DNA from: DASPKT01 sp035626475
GTDB taxonomy: Bacteria > Pseudomonadota > Alphaproteobacteria > Azospirillales > Azospirillaceae
NCBI GenBank assembly: GCA_035626475.1
Contig: DASPNP010000041.1
Coordinates: 99,396 to 163,395 of the forward strand
Reading direction: 5' to 3'
DNA length: 64,000 nt
Shown: positions 36,315-43,910 of the stretch, one piece after another
How positions within the stretch are numbered: the first letter of the stretch is position 1
Layout of the letters: each line of letters starts with the position of its first letter
Made by a program: the position numbers and the translations under genes
Notes under the pieces: model-generated
Databases searched by the model: none
The model's input: only the letters and a program-made list of their open reading frames with translations
What the model was told of the DNA's origin: nothing

Positions 36315-37301
36315 ATGGCCGAGGCTGCGACACCCAAGGCGAGGCCCGGCCGCCCGAAGCGGCAGCGCGAGCCGTTGCCGCCGGAGGTCGACGCCTTCCT
36401 GGACATGCTGGTGGCCGAGCGCGGCGCCGCGGCCAACACCCGCGACGCCTACCGCCGCGACTTGGTGGACGCCGCCTGGTTCCTGAAGCCGCGCGGCGTC
36501 AGCCTGGACCAGGCCTCCAGCGACGATCTGCGCGCCTATCTCGATCATCTGGGCCGCGGCGGCACCAAGGCGGCGGTGCGCACCGTCGCCCGGCGCCTGT
36601 CGGCGCTCCGCCAGTACTACAAGTTCCTGGTGTCGGAGAACCGGCGGGGCGAGGACCCGGCCGCCGTGCTGGACGGGCCCAAGCTCGGTCGGCCGCTGCC
36701 CAAGATCCTGTCCGAGGAGGACGTCACCGCCCTGCTGGCGACGGCGGAGGAGATGGGCGGGCCGGAGGGCACCCGCATGCTGGCCATGCTGGAGATCCTC
36801 TACGCCACCGGCCTGCGCGTCTCGGAGCTGGTCGGGCTGCCGCTGACGGCCATGACCCGCGACGGCCGCGCCTTGGTGGTGCGCGGCAAGGGCGGCAAGG
36901 AGCGCATGGTGCCGCTCTCGCCCCCCGCCCGCGACGCGCTGGCCACCTACCTTCCGGTGCGCGCCTGGTTCATGGTGCCGGGGCGGGAGGCGAAGCAGGC
37001 GCACCTGCTGTTCCCGTCGCGCGCCAGCGGCGGCTCGCTGACCCGGCAGCGCTTCGGCCAGATCCTGAAGGAGCTGGCGCTGAAGGCCAACCTGGACCCG
37101 GCCAAGGTCAGCCCGCACGTGCTGCGCCACGCCTTCGCCACCCACCTGCTGGACCACGGCGCCGATCTGCGCTCGGTCCAGAAGATGCTGGGCCATGCCG
37201 ACATCGGCACCACCCAGATCTACACCCATGTCGCCGGCGAGCGGCTGAAGAAGACGGTGGAGACCCACCACCCCCTGGCGAAGAAGAAGGACGGCGAGTA
37301 G
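36315..37301 (+). CDS. xerD: Tyrosine recombinase XerD
   Basis: A 328-residue tyrosine recombinase that with XerC resolves chromosome dimers at dif. The core-binding SAM-like domain covers about residues 25-110 (DAFLDMLVAERGAAANTRDA). The catalytic residues appear in order: Arg in YATGLRVSELVGL, Lys in VRGKGGKERMVPLS, HxxR in PHVLRHAFATHLLDHGADL, and His/Tyr in GHADIGTTQIYTHVAGERL. The N-terminus has an extra basic, proline-rich stretch of about 20 residues. The same reading frame stays open for 1.1 kb upstream, but that part is antifunctional shadow of the preceding gene. It is not beside a tRNA or phage genes, so a housekeeping role is likely. Confidence 0.93.
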   Translation: MAEAATPKARPGRPKRQREPLPPEVDAFLDMLVAERGAAANTRDAYRRDLVDAAWFLKPRGVSLDQASSDDLRAYLDHLGRGGTKAAVRTVARRLSALRQYYKFLVSENRRGEDPAAVLDGPKLGRPLPKILSEEDVTALLATAEEMGGPEGTRMLAMLEILYATGLRVSELVGLPLTAMTRDGRALVVRGKGGKERMVPLSPPARDALATYLPVRAWFMVPGREAKQAHLLFPSRASGGSLTRQRFGQILKELALKANLDPAKVSPHVLRHAFATHLLDHGADLRSVQKMLGHADIGTTQIYTHVAGERLKKTVETHHPLAKKKDGE

Positions 37302-37310
37302 GCGCCCGTC

Positions 37311-37372
37311 ATCCCGACATGCTCCGGCCGGGACGTCGCATTACACCTACGGCCCCATGCGACCTACAGCTG
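37311..37372. repeat. Repeat family D, degenerate partial copy
   Basis: ACGTCGCATTACACCTACGG and CCATGCGACCTACAG match the right part of the palindrome at 26128-26214. The left arm is lost and CATCCCGACATGCTCCGG stands in its place. It starts ten bases after the xerD stop. Confidence 0.6.
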
Positions 37373-37664
37373 CTGCATGGATCGCATCCCGCTGCCCATG
37401 TCGCCGGGCTCCGGGTCGATCGGCTATGGCGGAGCGTCACGCCCCCGCGCCGATTGGGCAGAAACTTGCGCATATCTGCATACTAGTGCACACTTGAGCA
37501 CAATTCAGGGCAGAATGTCGGCAATCTACAACACTTACCGGAATTTCCGTTGACCCACTGGCCGCTTGATGGATGAGTTGGCGGGAGACACGCACGCGTC
37601 GTCCTCCGGCCAGATGGCGGACCGGGTTGACGAGGGACCTTGATCTTCCGGTCGCGCGCACCCG
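37373..37664. other. Gene-free convergent region with an AT-rich pocket
   Basis: Between the xerD stop and the luxR stop (both genes point inward) lies about 290 bases without a credible gene. Bases 37460-37555 are noticeably AT-rich for this genome, with GCATATCTGCATACTAGTGC and an 11-base palindrome CGGAATTTCCG at 37539-37549. Convergent genes do not need promoters here, so an RNA gene or a remnant of a lost gene is possible. Confidence 0.4.
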
Positions 37665-38429
37665 TCAGGGCGCGATCAGGCGCCGCTGGATCGCCACGGC
37701 GATGGCATGGAACTTGTTATGCACGCCCAGCTTCTGCATGGCGTTGGCGAAGTGGAACTCCACCGTGCGGTCGGTGATCCCGAGGATTTCCGCCGTCTCG
37801 TTGCGCGTCTTGCCGCGGCAGGCCCACAGCAGCGTCTCTATCTCCCGGTCGGTCAGGGCCGGCGTGGCGTCCGTCGCCCCCTGGACGTGGCGCAACTCCT
37901 CCATCCGCTGCTGGAACATGGCCGCCGCCAGGCGCAGCCAGACCGGGGTGACGTCGGCCGTGCCGAGCCGGGCGGGGTCGTCCTGCCAGTAGAGGCTGAA
38001 CAGCGCCGAGACCGGGTGGCCGTCGGCATCCACCGCATGGGTCGGGATGATGTAGCCGTCCGTGTAGCCGTGCTCCCGCGCGAATTCCATGACCTGGACG
38101 GACTTGCTCCGGCGCCCGGGCCGGCGGCGCCGCGCCGTGTGGAAATCGGGCGTGTCGCTCCAGGAAAAGGGCGCGTTGGTGGTCGCCGCCCGGCGGACGA
38201 CCGGGTCATAGCCGACGAACTGCTCGCCCAGATAGTCGGAGACGAAGGCGGGCGGCAGCGTCGTCACGAAGAAGGGCATGGGCTCGGGCGCGATCGGCAG
38301 CCGCCGCACATCCACGTAGCTGTAGTTGCTGAAGCCGAGATCACCCACGATCCGGCCCATCCTGGCATGCAGCGACTCGATCGTGGGCGAGCCGAGCAGA
38401 TCGCCGAGCATCTCGTCGAGGGGTGGCAC
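37665..38429 (-). CDS. LuxR-family quorum-sensing regulator
   Basis: A 254-residue regulator with an N-terminal autoinducer-binding domain (about residues 10-165) and a C-terminal LuxR helix-turn-helix (about 188-245). Typical autoinducer-site features are SNYSYVDVR, FVGYDPVVRRAATTNAPFSW (the Tyr-Asp-Pro and Trp positions) and GYIIPTHAVDADGHPVSALF. The DNA-binding domain reads LTDREIETLLWACRGKTRNE, then TAEILGITDRTVEFHFANAM. It is divergent from an AHL synthase gene, so it is the cognate receptor by position. A 20-base dyad lies between them. Confidence 0.93.
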   Translation of the reverse strand: MPPLDEMLGDLLGSPTIESLHARMGRIVGDLGFSNYSYVDVRRLPIAPEPMPFFVTTLPPAFVSDYLGEQFVGYDPVVRRAATTNAPFSWSDTPDFHTARRRRPGRRSKSVQVMEFAREHGYTDGYIIPTHAVDADGHPVSALFSLYWQDDPARLGTADVTPVWLRLAAAMFQQRMEELRHVQGATDATPALTDREIETLLWACRGKTRNETAEILGITDRTVEFHFANAMQKLGVHNKFHAIAVAIQRRLIAP

Positions 38430-38474
38430 GACAGCAGCCTCCGCCTAGGGCCTCCGAGCTAAGACTTACGCTGT

Positions 38475-38494
38475 ACCTGGGCAAATGCCCAGCT
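38475..38494. promoter_or_regulatory. Putative lux box upstream of luxI
   Basis: ACCTGGGCAAATGCCCAGCT: the arms CTGGGCA and TGCCCAG pair perfectly across two central bases (38477-38492). Length, dyad symmetry and place, in the 130-base gap between divergent luxR and luxI and 66 bases before the luxI start, are those of a lux box. The sequence differs from the Vibrio consensus, as is usual outside that genus. Confidence 0.65.
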
Positions 38495-38559
38495 TTTTCA
38501 AGAGTATCCCCGGTGCTGTATTCCCGGTCAGGTGGCTTCGGCCGGAGCGGGGGTGGCAC

Positions 38560-39129
38560 ATGGACAGGTTTCAGATCATCAACTTCCGGATGGGGGAGGC
38601 GCCGGCGCTGATGGCGCTCGCCTGGCGGCTGCGCTACCGGGTCTTCTGCGAGGAGATGGGCTGGACCATCCCGACCGCGGACCTCCTCGAATTCGACGAT
38701 CTCGACGGCGACGCCCATCACTGCGTGGCCCTGCTCCACGGCCGCGCGGCCGGCTATTGGCGCCTGCTGCCGACGACCGGCCCCTATCTGCTGGAACGCA
38801 GCTTCCCCGAGCTGCTGGGCGCCCCGCCGCGCTCGCCCCTGCTGCTGGAACTCAGCCGCTTCGCGCTGTGCCAGAACCTGAGCGTCATGGCCCGGCTGCG
38901 GGCCGGTCGCGCCCTGGTCGACGCGCTCCATCGTCAGGGGGCGGCGCTCGGCGCCACCAAGCTCATCGGCGTCACCGACCCGCGCTTCGCGCGCTTCCTG
39001 CCGGCCTGCGGGCTCGATGTCACGCCGATGACTCCCGCCCGCACCGTGGGCGAGGCGCGCGGCCGTCCGGTCGAAGCCCTTGTCGTCACCGCCGAGCTGC
39101 GGGCCGCAGAAACCCGCCACGCCGCCTGA
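38560..39129 (+). CDS. LuxI-type acyl-homoserine-lactone synthase
   Basis: A 189-residue autoinducer synthase, which joins an acyl group to S-adenosylmethionine to make an N-acyl-homoserine lactone. The invariant LuxI residues are all present at nearly canonical numbers: Arg25, Phe29 and Trp35 in RYRVFCEEMGW, Glu44, Asp46 and Asp49 in EFDDLDGD, Arg68 in GYWRLLPT, and Glu97 and Arg100 in LLLELSRF. The acyl chain cannot be read from the sequence. The ATG at 38560 is chosen because the conserved domain begins there; the open frame extends 25 codons upstream through the lux-box dyad. The cytochrome P450 gene begins 13 bases after its stop. Confidence 0.94.
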   Translation: MDRFQIINFRMGEAPALMALAWRLRYRVFCEEMGWTIPTADLLEFDDLDGDAHHCVALLHGRAAGYWRLLPTTGPYLLERSFPELLGAPPRSPLLLELSRFALCQNLSVMARLRAGRALVDALHRQGAALGATKLIGVTDPRFARFLPACGLDVTPMTPARTVGEARGRPVEALVVTAELRAAETRHAA

Positions 39130-39142
39130 GGAGGACCGTCCC

Positions 39143-40459
39143 ATGCTGACCAGCCTGCGCCGCACCGTCCTGGGCGAGCTGCCCGCCTTCCGCCCCGACC
39201 CGCTGCGCTGGGTGGAGGAGCGCCTGCTCGGCAACGACCGCCCGCTGCCCGTGCGCCTCGGCCCCGGCAACGCCGTCTTCATCGCCCGCCCCTCGGCCTT
39301 CCGCCAGGTGCTCGTCGACGAGGTCGAGACCTTCGGCAAGGGCGCCCTGCAGGCGCGCATGCGGCCCGCCTTCGGCGACGGCCTCATCACCGCGTCCGGC
39401 GCCCGCTGGCAGGCGGCCCGCCATGCGGCCAAGGCCTCCTTCTCCCATGCCGAGCTGAACGCGGGCATGGAGCTGGCCCAGCTGGTGCTGGCGGAGGAGA
39501 CCGGGCGCCTCGCCATGCGCGGGGACGCGCCGCTGTCGCTCCATGCCTGGATGGGACGCCTGACCCTGCGCATGGTAGTGGCGGCGCTGTTCCGGGTCCG
39601 CATGGAGGATGACGCGGCCGAGCGGCTGTACCAGGCCGGGCAGGTGGTGCACACCCGCTTCTCGCACGCCATGTGGCGGATCGTCGATCTGGACGCGACG
39701 CTGCCGACCCCGGAGAACCGGCGCTTCAAGGCCGCGCTGCGGACCTTCGAGGCGTTCATCGACCAGGTCGCGAGCCCGCCACAGGGCGTGCTGAAGGCGC
39801 TGGCGCCGCTCGCCGAGGAGTTCGGGCCGCAGGTCCTGCGCGACGAGGCGATGACCATGATGATCGCCGGCTTCGAGACCACGGCCACCGTCGCCGCCAT
39901 GCTCGCCTACGAGCTGGCGGACAAGCCGTGGATTTCGGAGTGGCTGCGGCCGGAGATCGATGCGGCGGCGAACGGCTTCGAGCTCAGCACCGAGCGCTTC
40001 CGCGACATGCCGCGGACCCGCAGCTTCGTCCAGGAGGTCCTGCGGCTGTATCCCTCGACCTGGTGGTTCGCCCGCGTCGCCGACCGCGACACCGAGATCG
40101 ACGGCGTGCCGGTGCGCAAGGGCACGTCGGTGCTGCTGTGCCCCTGGGCGCTGCACCGGCAGGAGGATCTCTGGGAGGATGCGCGGCGCCTCGATCCCGC
40201 CCGCTTCCTCGGCCGCAAGGCGCCGGACAAGTTCGCCTACGTGCCGTTCGGGGCCGGCCCGCGCACCTGCGTCGGCGCCCAGCTGGCCACGGCCGAGCTC
40301 ATGGGCATCGCGGCCATGCTGGTCGGCGCCTTCGAGGTGCAGCCGCTGTCCGGCCCGGTCGACCGGCTGGGTCTCCGCGGCGACGTCACCCTGGCCCTGC
40401 CGGCCGGCGGCCTGGACGTGCGCCTGAACCTGAGGGCCCCCGTCCGGAAGGTCGCCTGA
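39143..40459 (+). CDS. Cytochrome P450 encoded with the AHL synthase
   Basis: A 438-residue cytochrome P450 without a membrane anchor. The oxygen-binding I-helix is MMIAGFETTATVAAMLAYEL (AGxET), the ExxR motif is EVLR at residues 298-301, and the haem-ligand loop is FGAGPRTCVGAQLA with Cys376. The WALHRQEDLWEDARRLDPAR segment before the haem loop is as in class II-like, CYP4/CYP102-related enzymes, many of which hydroxylate fatty acyl chains. Its Shine-Dalgarno (GAGGAGG) overlaps the luxI stop codon and the gap is 13 bases, so it is certainly in the luxI transcript and hence under quorum control. No ferredoxin or reductase gene is adjacent; redox partners must come from elsewhere. Oxidation of the AHL or of a quorum-regulated product is inference. 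Confidence 0.94.
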   Translation: MLTSLRRTVLGELPAFRPDPLRWVEERLLGNDRPLPVRLGPGNAVFIARPSAFRQVLVDEVETFGKGALQARMRPAFGDGLITASGARWQAARHAAKASFSHAELNAGMELAQLVLAEETGRLAMRGDAPLSLHAWMGRLTLRMVVAALFRVRMEDDAAERLYQAGQVVHTRFSHAMWRIVDLDATLPTPENRRFKAALRTFEAFIDQVASPPQGVLKALAPLAEEFGPQVLRDEAMTMMIAGFETTATVAAMLAYELADKPWISEWLRPEIDAAANGFELSTERFRDMPRTRSFVQEVLRLYPSTWWFARVADRDTEIDGVPVRKGTSVLLCPWALHRQEDLWEDARRLDPARFLGRKAPDKFAYVPFGAGPRTCVGAQLATAELMGIAAMLVGAFEVQPLSGPVDRLGLRGDVTLALPAGGLDVRLNLRAPVRKVA

Positions 40460-40580
40460 CGCCCAGGCGCTCCGGCCTCCGGATCGACGTGCCTGTGGAG
40501 CGGCTGCGCTCCCTGTGATCCCGGACGGCGGGCCGGCCGCGCAAGGGTCCGCGCGACCGGTCCCGACCGGCCGGACGGCC

Positions 40581-40901
40581 CTAGCTCCGGTCCCCCTCCA
40601 GCGGACCGTCGCCGCCGTCCACCGACGTGCCGCCGCCGCTGCCGATGCCGGGGTTGCGCTCCAGGTCGCCCGGGCGGTCGGGGACGTAGCCGGTATGCTT
40701 GCCGGCACCCTGGCCGATGGTGCGGCCCTGGGCCTGCTCGCCCTCGGGGCGGTCGGCATCGTTGCCGCCGCCGACCTTGGGCGCCTGCCGGGGCTGGCCG
40801 TCGCGGCCCTGGTTCTTGGCGTCGGTGCCGCGCGGATGGGCGCCGGCCTCGAGCTGCGAGCTGACGGACTGGTCGTGGCTGGGCTTCTTGATCTGCGCCA
40901 T
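40581..40901 (-). CDS. Small hydrophilic glycine-rich protein
   Basis: A 106-residue, highly polar protein beginning MAQIKKPSHDQSVSSQLEAG and rich in Gly, Asp, Gln and Lys, with no hydrophobic core, cysteine or tryptophan. Its composition suggests an intrinsically disordered protein similar to small stress- or desiccation-associated proteins. It ends with a GGGTSVDGGDGPLEGDRS tail. It is isolated, with the P450 gene convergent on one side and the thioesterase gene divergent on the other. I do not recognise a family. Confidence 0.55.
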   Translation of the reverse strand: MAQIKKPSHDQSVSSQLEAGAHPRGTDAKNQGRDGQPRQAPKVGGGNDADRPEGEQAQGRTIGQGAGKHTGYVPDRPGDLERNPGIGSGGGTSVDGGDGPLEGDRS

Positions 40902-41000
40902 GGTGGCCTCCGGTGATGGAAGGTCCTGGCAACAGCGCCGGGGCCGATCCGTCCCTTTCGCGGAAGGGGAAGGCTTGACCGGATCGTGGCGGGTCTATAA

Positions 41001-41015
41001 GTCTCCAGTGGAGAC
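41001..41015. promoter_or_regulatory. Perfect 15-base palindrome upstream of the thioesterase-TetR pair
   Basis: GTCTCCAGTGGAGAC: seven-base arms around a central G, set in TATAA...ATAAT context that looks like a promoter. It lies 25 bases before the thioesterase start. The pair ends in a TetR-type gene, so this is a good candidate autoregulatory operator. Confidence 0.6.
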
Positions 41016-41040
41016 ATAATCCCGGCGACGGAGGTTTCCC

Positions 41041-41556
41041 GTGATCCGCTGGTTCCTCAGAACCCTAGCCCGATGGTGGCCCGCCATGATCTTCGACATG
41101 ATCCGTTCCCAGATGGCCAAGAGCGTTCCCTTCGCCGCCCATGCCGGCGTGACGCTGGACCGGGTCGAGGCCGGGCGCGCCGTGGCAAGCCTGCCCTTCC
41201 GGCCGGAATGCCTGAACCATGTCGGCACGCTGCACGCGGCGGCGCTGTTCGCGGTGGGGGAGACGGCGTCGGGCGGCGCCATGGCCGGCGCCTTCGCCCC
41301 GGTGCTGACCCGCATCAAGCCGGTGGCGAGCGAGGCTCGGGTCCGCTATCTCAAGGCGGCCAGGGGCCCGGTGCGGGCCGAGGCCGGGCTTGAGGGCCGC
41401 GACGCGGCGGCGCTGCTGCGGGCGCTGGAGAGCGACGGCAAGGTGGTCTTCCCCGTGGCGGTCCGCCTGATCGCGGCCGAGGGCGGCGAGGTGCTGGGGG
41501 AGATGACCGTCGAATGGCACGTGTCGGACAAGGAGCGGAAGCCGAAGGCGGCGTGA
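41041..41556 (+). CDS. Hotdog-fold thioesterase (DUF4442/PaaI-like)
   Basis: A 171-residue hotdog-fold protein. A hydrophobic, tryptophan-containing N-terminus (MIRWFLRTLARWWPAMIFDM) may sit against the membrane. The hotdog core has FRPECLNHVGTLHAAALFAV followed by GETASGGAM, the signature of DUF4442/PaaI-type acyl-CoA thioesterases, with the usual catalytic acidic residue in VGETAS. The start is GTG 41041, with CGGAGG eight bases upstream. Its stop overlaps the TetR start (GTGA). The acyl-CoA substrate is unknown. A palindrome in the promoter suggests regulation by the downstream TetR protein. Confidence 0.82.
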   Translation: MIRWFLRTLARWWPAMIFDMIRSQMAKSVPFAAHAGVTLDRVEAGRAVASLPFRPECLNHVGTLHAAALFAVGETASGGAMAGAFAPVLTRIKPVASEARVRYLKAARGPVRAEAGLEGRDAAALLRALESDGKVVFPVAVRLIAAEGGEVLGEMTVEWHVSDKERKPKAA

Positions 41557-42170
41557 CCCGGCCCGGCCGGCGCGCCACCTTCCACCATGGCGATCTGGAG
41601 CGCGCGGCGCTCGACGCGGCGGTCGCCCTGCTGGAACGCGACGGCCAAGCCGGCCTCGGCCTGCGGGCGGTGGCCGCCGCCGTGGGGGTGAACCACCGCG
41701 CGCTCTACCGCCGCTTCGCCTCGCACGAGGCGCTGCTGCTGGCGGTGGCGTCCATCGGCTTCGACGATCTGGCCGGCCGGGTCGAGCGCAGCGGCGGCCT
41801 GCCGGATGCGACGGCCGAGGCGCGCCTAGCGCGGGCCTTCGCCGCCTTCGCGCTGGAGCGGCCGCACCTGCACGGGCTGATGTACGCGCTGCCGCTGCGC
41901 GGCCTGTTCCGGAGCGAGGCGCCGCCCGGGCCGGCGCTGCGGCGCCTGACGGCGGCCGCCGCCGCGGCGTTGGTCCCGCTCGCCCCCGACCCCGGCCCGG
42001 CGCGCGACCGGGAGATCCGCGACCGGGTGGTCCGGGTCTGGGGGCTGTCCTACGGGCTGGCGACGCTCTACCGGACGGGCGCGCTCTGGGCCCCGGGCGA
42101 CGCCGAGGCGATCGACTACATTGCCGACGCGGCGGCGGCGCTCGCCCCTCAGCCCCCCGGCTCCAGGTAG
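41553..42170 (+). CDS. TetR-family transcriptional regulator
   Basis: A 205-residue TetR-type repressor. The helix-turn-helix is near residues 8-55 (FHHGDLERAALDAAVALLER, then GLRAVAAAVGVNHRALYRRF). The ligand-binding half is helical, with a WHG-like C-terminal domain (VVRVWGLSYGLATLYRTGA). GTG 41553 is the likely start because it overlaps the thioesterase stop by four bases. Its last 22 bases overlap the 3' end of the convergent regulator gene. It probably controls its own operon through the palindrome at 41001-41015, with an acyl-CoA or lipid-like effector as a reasonable guess. Confidence 0.85.
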   Translation: MTRPGRRATFHHGDLERAALDAAVALLERDGQAGLGLRAVAAAVGVNHRALYRRFASHEALLLAVASIGFDDLAGRVERSGGLPDATAEARLARAFAAFALERPHLHGLMYALPLRGLFRSEAPPGPALRRLTAAAAAALVPLAPDPGPARDREIRDRVVRVWGLSYGLATLYRTGALWAPGDAEAIDYIADAAAALAPQPPGSR

Positions 42171-43585
42171 CTGGACAGGCCGCGGACGTTCTCGTCGAAC
42201 ACCATGCGGTGGTTCAGGGGCGGGAAGGCGCGCTGGGTGCAGTCGAGCCGCGGGCAGAGGCGGCAGTTGATGCCGACGGGCGTGGCCGCCGCGGCGTTGG
42301 AGAGGTCGAAGCCGTCGGCATAGACCAGATTCTGCGCCTGTCCCACCTCGCAGCCCAGCCCCAGGGCGAAGACCCGCGGCGGCACCTTCCAGCCGCCGCC
42401 GCTCTTGGCCACCGTGCGGGCCAGCAGGAACAGCAGCGAGCCGTCCGGCATCTGCGCCAGCTGCGCCTGGATGGTGCGCGGGGTGCGGAAGGCGTTGTGC
42501 ACGATCCAGCGCGGGCAGGCGCCGCCGAAACGGGCGAAGTGGAAGTTGGTGATGGCGCTGAAGCGCTTGGAGACGTTGCCGGCGCTGTCCACCCGCATCA
42601 GGAAGAAGGGCACGCCCTTGGCGCCCGGCCGCTGCAGGGTGGTGAGCCGGTGGCAGACCTGCTCGAAGCTGGCCTGGAACCGGTTCTCCAGGATCTCGAT
42701 GTCGTAGCGGACGTTGCGCGCCGCCTCCAGGAAGCGGCCATAAGGCATCATGACGGCGCCGGCGAAGTAGCTGGACAGCCCCACCAGCGCCAGCCGCCGC
42801 GTCGCCTCGTTGCCGAAGCCGGCGCGCTCGACGATGCCCTGCATCAGCTCCCGGCAGCGCATCAGCCCGGCCTGGGCCGCCAGCTGGAAGGTGCGCCCGG
42901 ACGGCATCAGCATCTCCGACACCAGCACCCGCTTGGAATGCCGGTCGTAGCGCCGCACCGTCGGCCCCATCACCTCCACCGGCATGACCTTGGCGGTGAC
43001 CCCGTGGACGCGCTTCAGATAGGCGGCTAGCGAGCCGTAGAGGTCGCCCGATTCGAGGTCCCCGTCGATCCACAGCGTCTCGGCCGCGATCTCCAGCTCG
43101 GGGAAGTGGTTGCCGTGGGCCTGGAAGAACTCGCCCACCTCCTCCTGCGGGAAGACCTGGGTCTGGGCGACCGGCAAATGGTCGCTGTCCGCGACCTTCT
43201 CCGCCAGCGCCTGGATGTCATCGCGCGCCTCGCGGTAGGCGCGGTAGAGCGTCACCACCGCCTGGCCCAGCGTGGGCGCCACGGCCGCCAGTTCCTTCAT
43301 GTCCTGGTTCTTGACGTCGGAACCGTCGAAGAGCGGGTCGGCGAAGACCTCGCGCAGGCCGGCCACCAGCCGCGTCTCGTCATCCTCGGCGAAGCTGGCG
43401 AGGTCGACGTCGAAGACCTGCCCCAGCCGGAGCAGCAGTGGCACGGTCAGGGGACGCTGGTTGCCCTCGATGAGATTGAGGTAGCTCGCGGAGATGGAGA
43501 GCATCTCCGCCATCTGCGCCTGGCTCAGCCGAAGGTCGCGCCTGAGGCGCCGGACCTTGTGGCCGAGCATCGCCTTCTTCTCCAT
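42149..43585 (-). CDS. RamB/ScfR-type regulator of acetate/short-chain acyl metabolism
   Basis: A 478-residue regulator of the XRE/short-chain acyl-CoA regulator family. The N-terminal HTH is VRRLRRDLRLSQAQMAEMLS followed by ISASYLNLIEGNQRPLTVPL. A central IrrE-like segment (about residues 170-290) and a C-terminal DUF2083-type domain with clustered cysteines (INCRLCPRLDCTQRAFPP) follow. RamB of Corynebacterium, of the same family, controls isocitrate lyase and malate synthase. Here the gene is divergent from aceA, which fits. The ATG at 43585 has GGGAGG eight bases upstream. TTACA direct repeats lie in the shared promoter region. Confidence 0.88.
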   Translation of the reverse strand: MEKKAMLGHKVRRLRRDLRLSQAQMAEMLSISASYLNLIEGNQRPLTVPLLLRLGQVFDVDLASFAEDDETRLVAGLREVFADPLFDGSDVKNQDMKELAAVAPTLGQAVVTLYRAYREARDDIQALAEKVADSDHLPVAQTQVFPQEEVGEFFQAHGNHFPELEIAAETLWIDGDLESGDLYGSLAAYLKRVHGVTAKVMPVEVMGPTVRRYDRHSKRVLVSEMLMPSGRTFQLAAQAGLMRCRELMQGIVERAGFGNEATRRLALVGLSSYFAGAVMMPYGRFLEAARNVRYDIEILENRFQASFEQVCHRLTTLQRPGAKGVPFFLMRVDSAGNVSKRFSAITNFHFARFGGACPRWIVHNAFRTPRTIQAQLAQMPDGSLLFLLARTVAKSGGGWKVPPRVFALGLGCEVGQAQNLVYADGFDLSNAAAATPVGINCRLCPRLDCTQRAFPPLNHRMVFDENVRGLSSYLEPGG

Positions 43586-43706
43586 CCGCACCCTCCCTTC
43601 CACCGCAAGGCCCCGCCGCTCCGCCCGATGCCCCCTGGCCCGCCCCGTTCCGGGTCCCTCGCCCGGAGGGGGCCGCACATCCCGTCGCGGTACTCCGCTG
43701 CGGTGC

Positions 43707-43760
43707 CGCAAATTTACAACGTTTACAGAATTACAGAAACCTACATTACAAGATGAGACA
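43707..43760. promoter_or_regulatory. TTACA direct-repeat array in the aceA/regulator promoter region
   Basis: TTACA occurs four times in the same direction, starting at 43714, 43723, 43731 and 43746, in an AT-rich stretch within the 325-base divergent gap 43586-43910. The rest of the gap has a second AT-rich patch (43790-43830, CGTAAACATTAATACATCAG) likely to hold the aceA promoter, and a CAGGAGGATCAG ribosome site before aceA. Confidence 0.5.
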
Positions 43761-43910
43761 AGAATACAACTTTACTGTCAACGGGTTATTGATCCATCCG
43801 GCGTTCGTAAACATTAATACATCAGACACGCACCGCACACAGCGGGCCGTGCCCGACCCCGGTCCCCACCCCCGGACCCAGGCGGGACAGACCCAGGAGG
43901 ATCAGCGATC

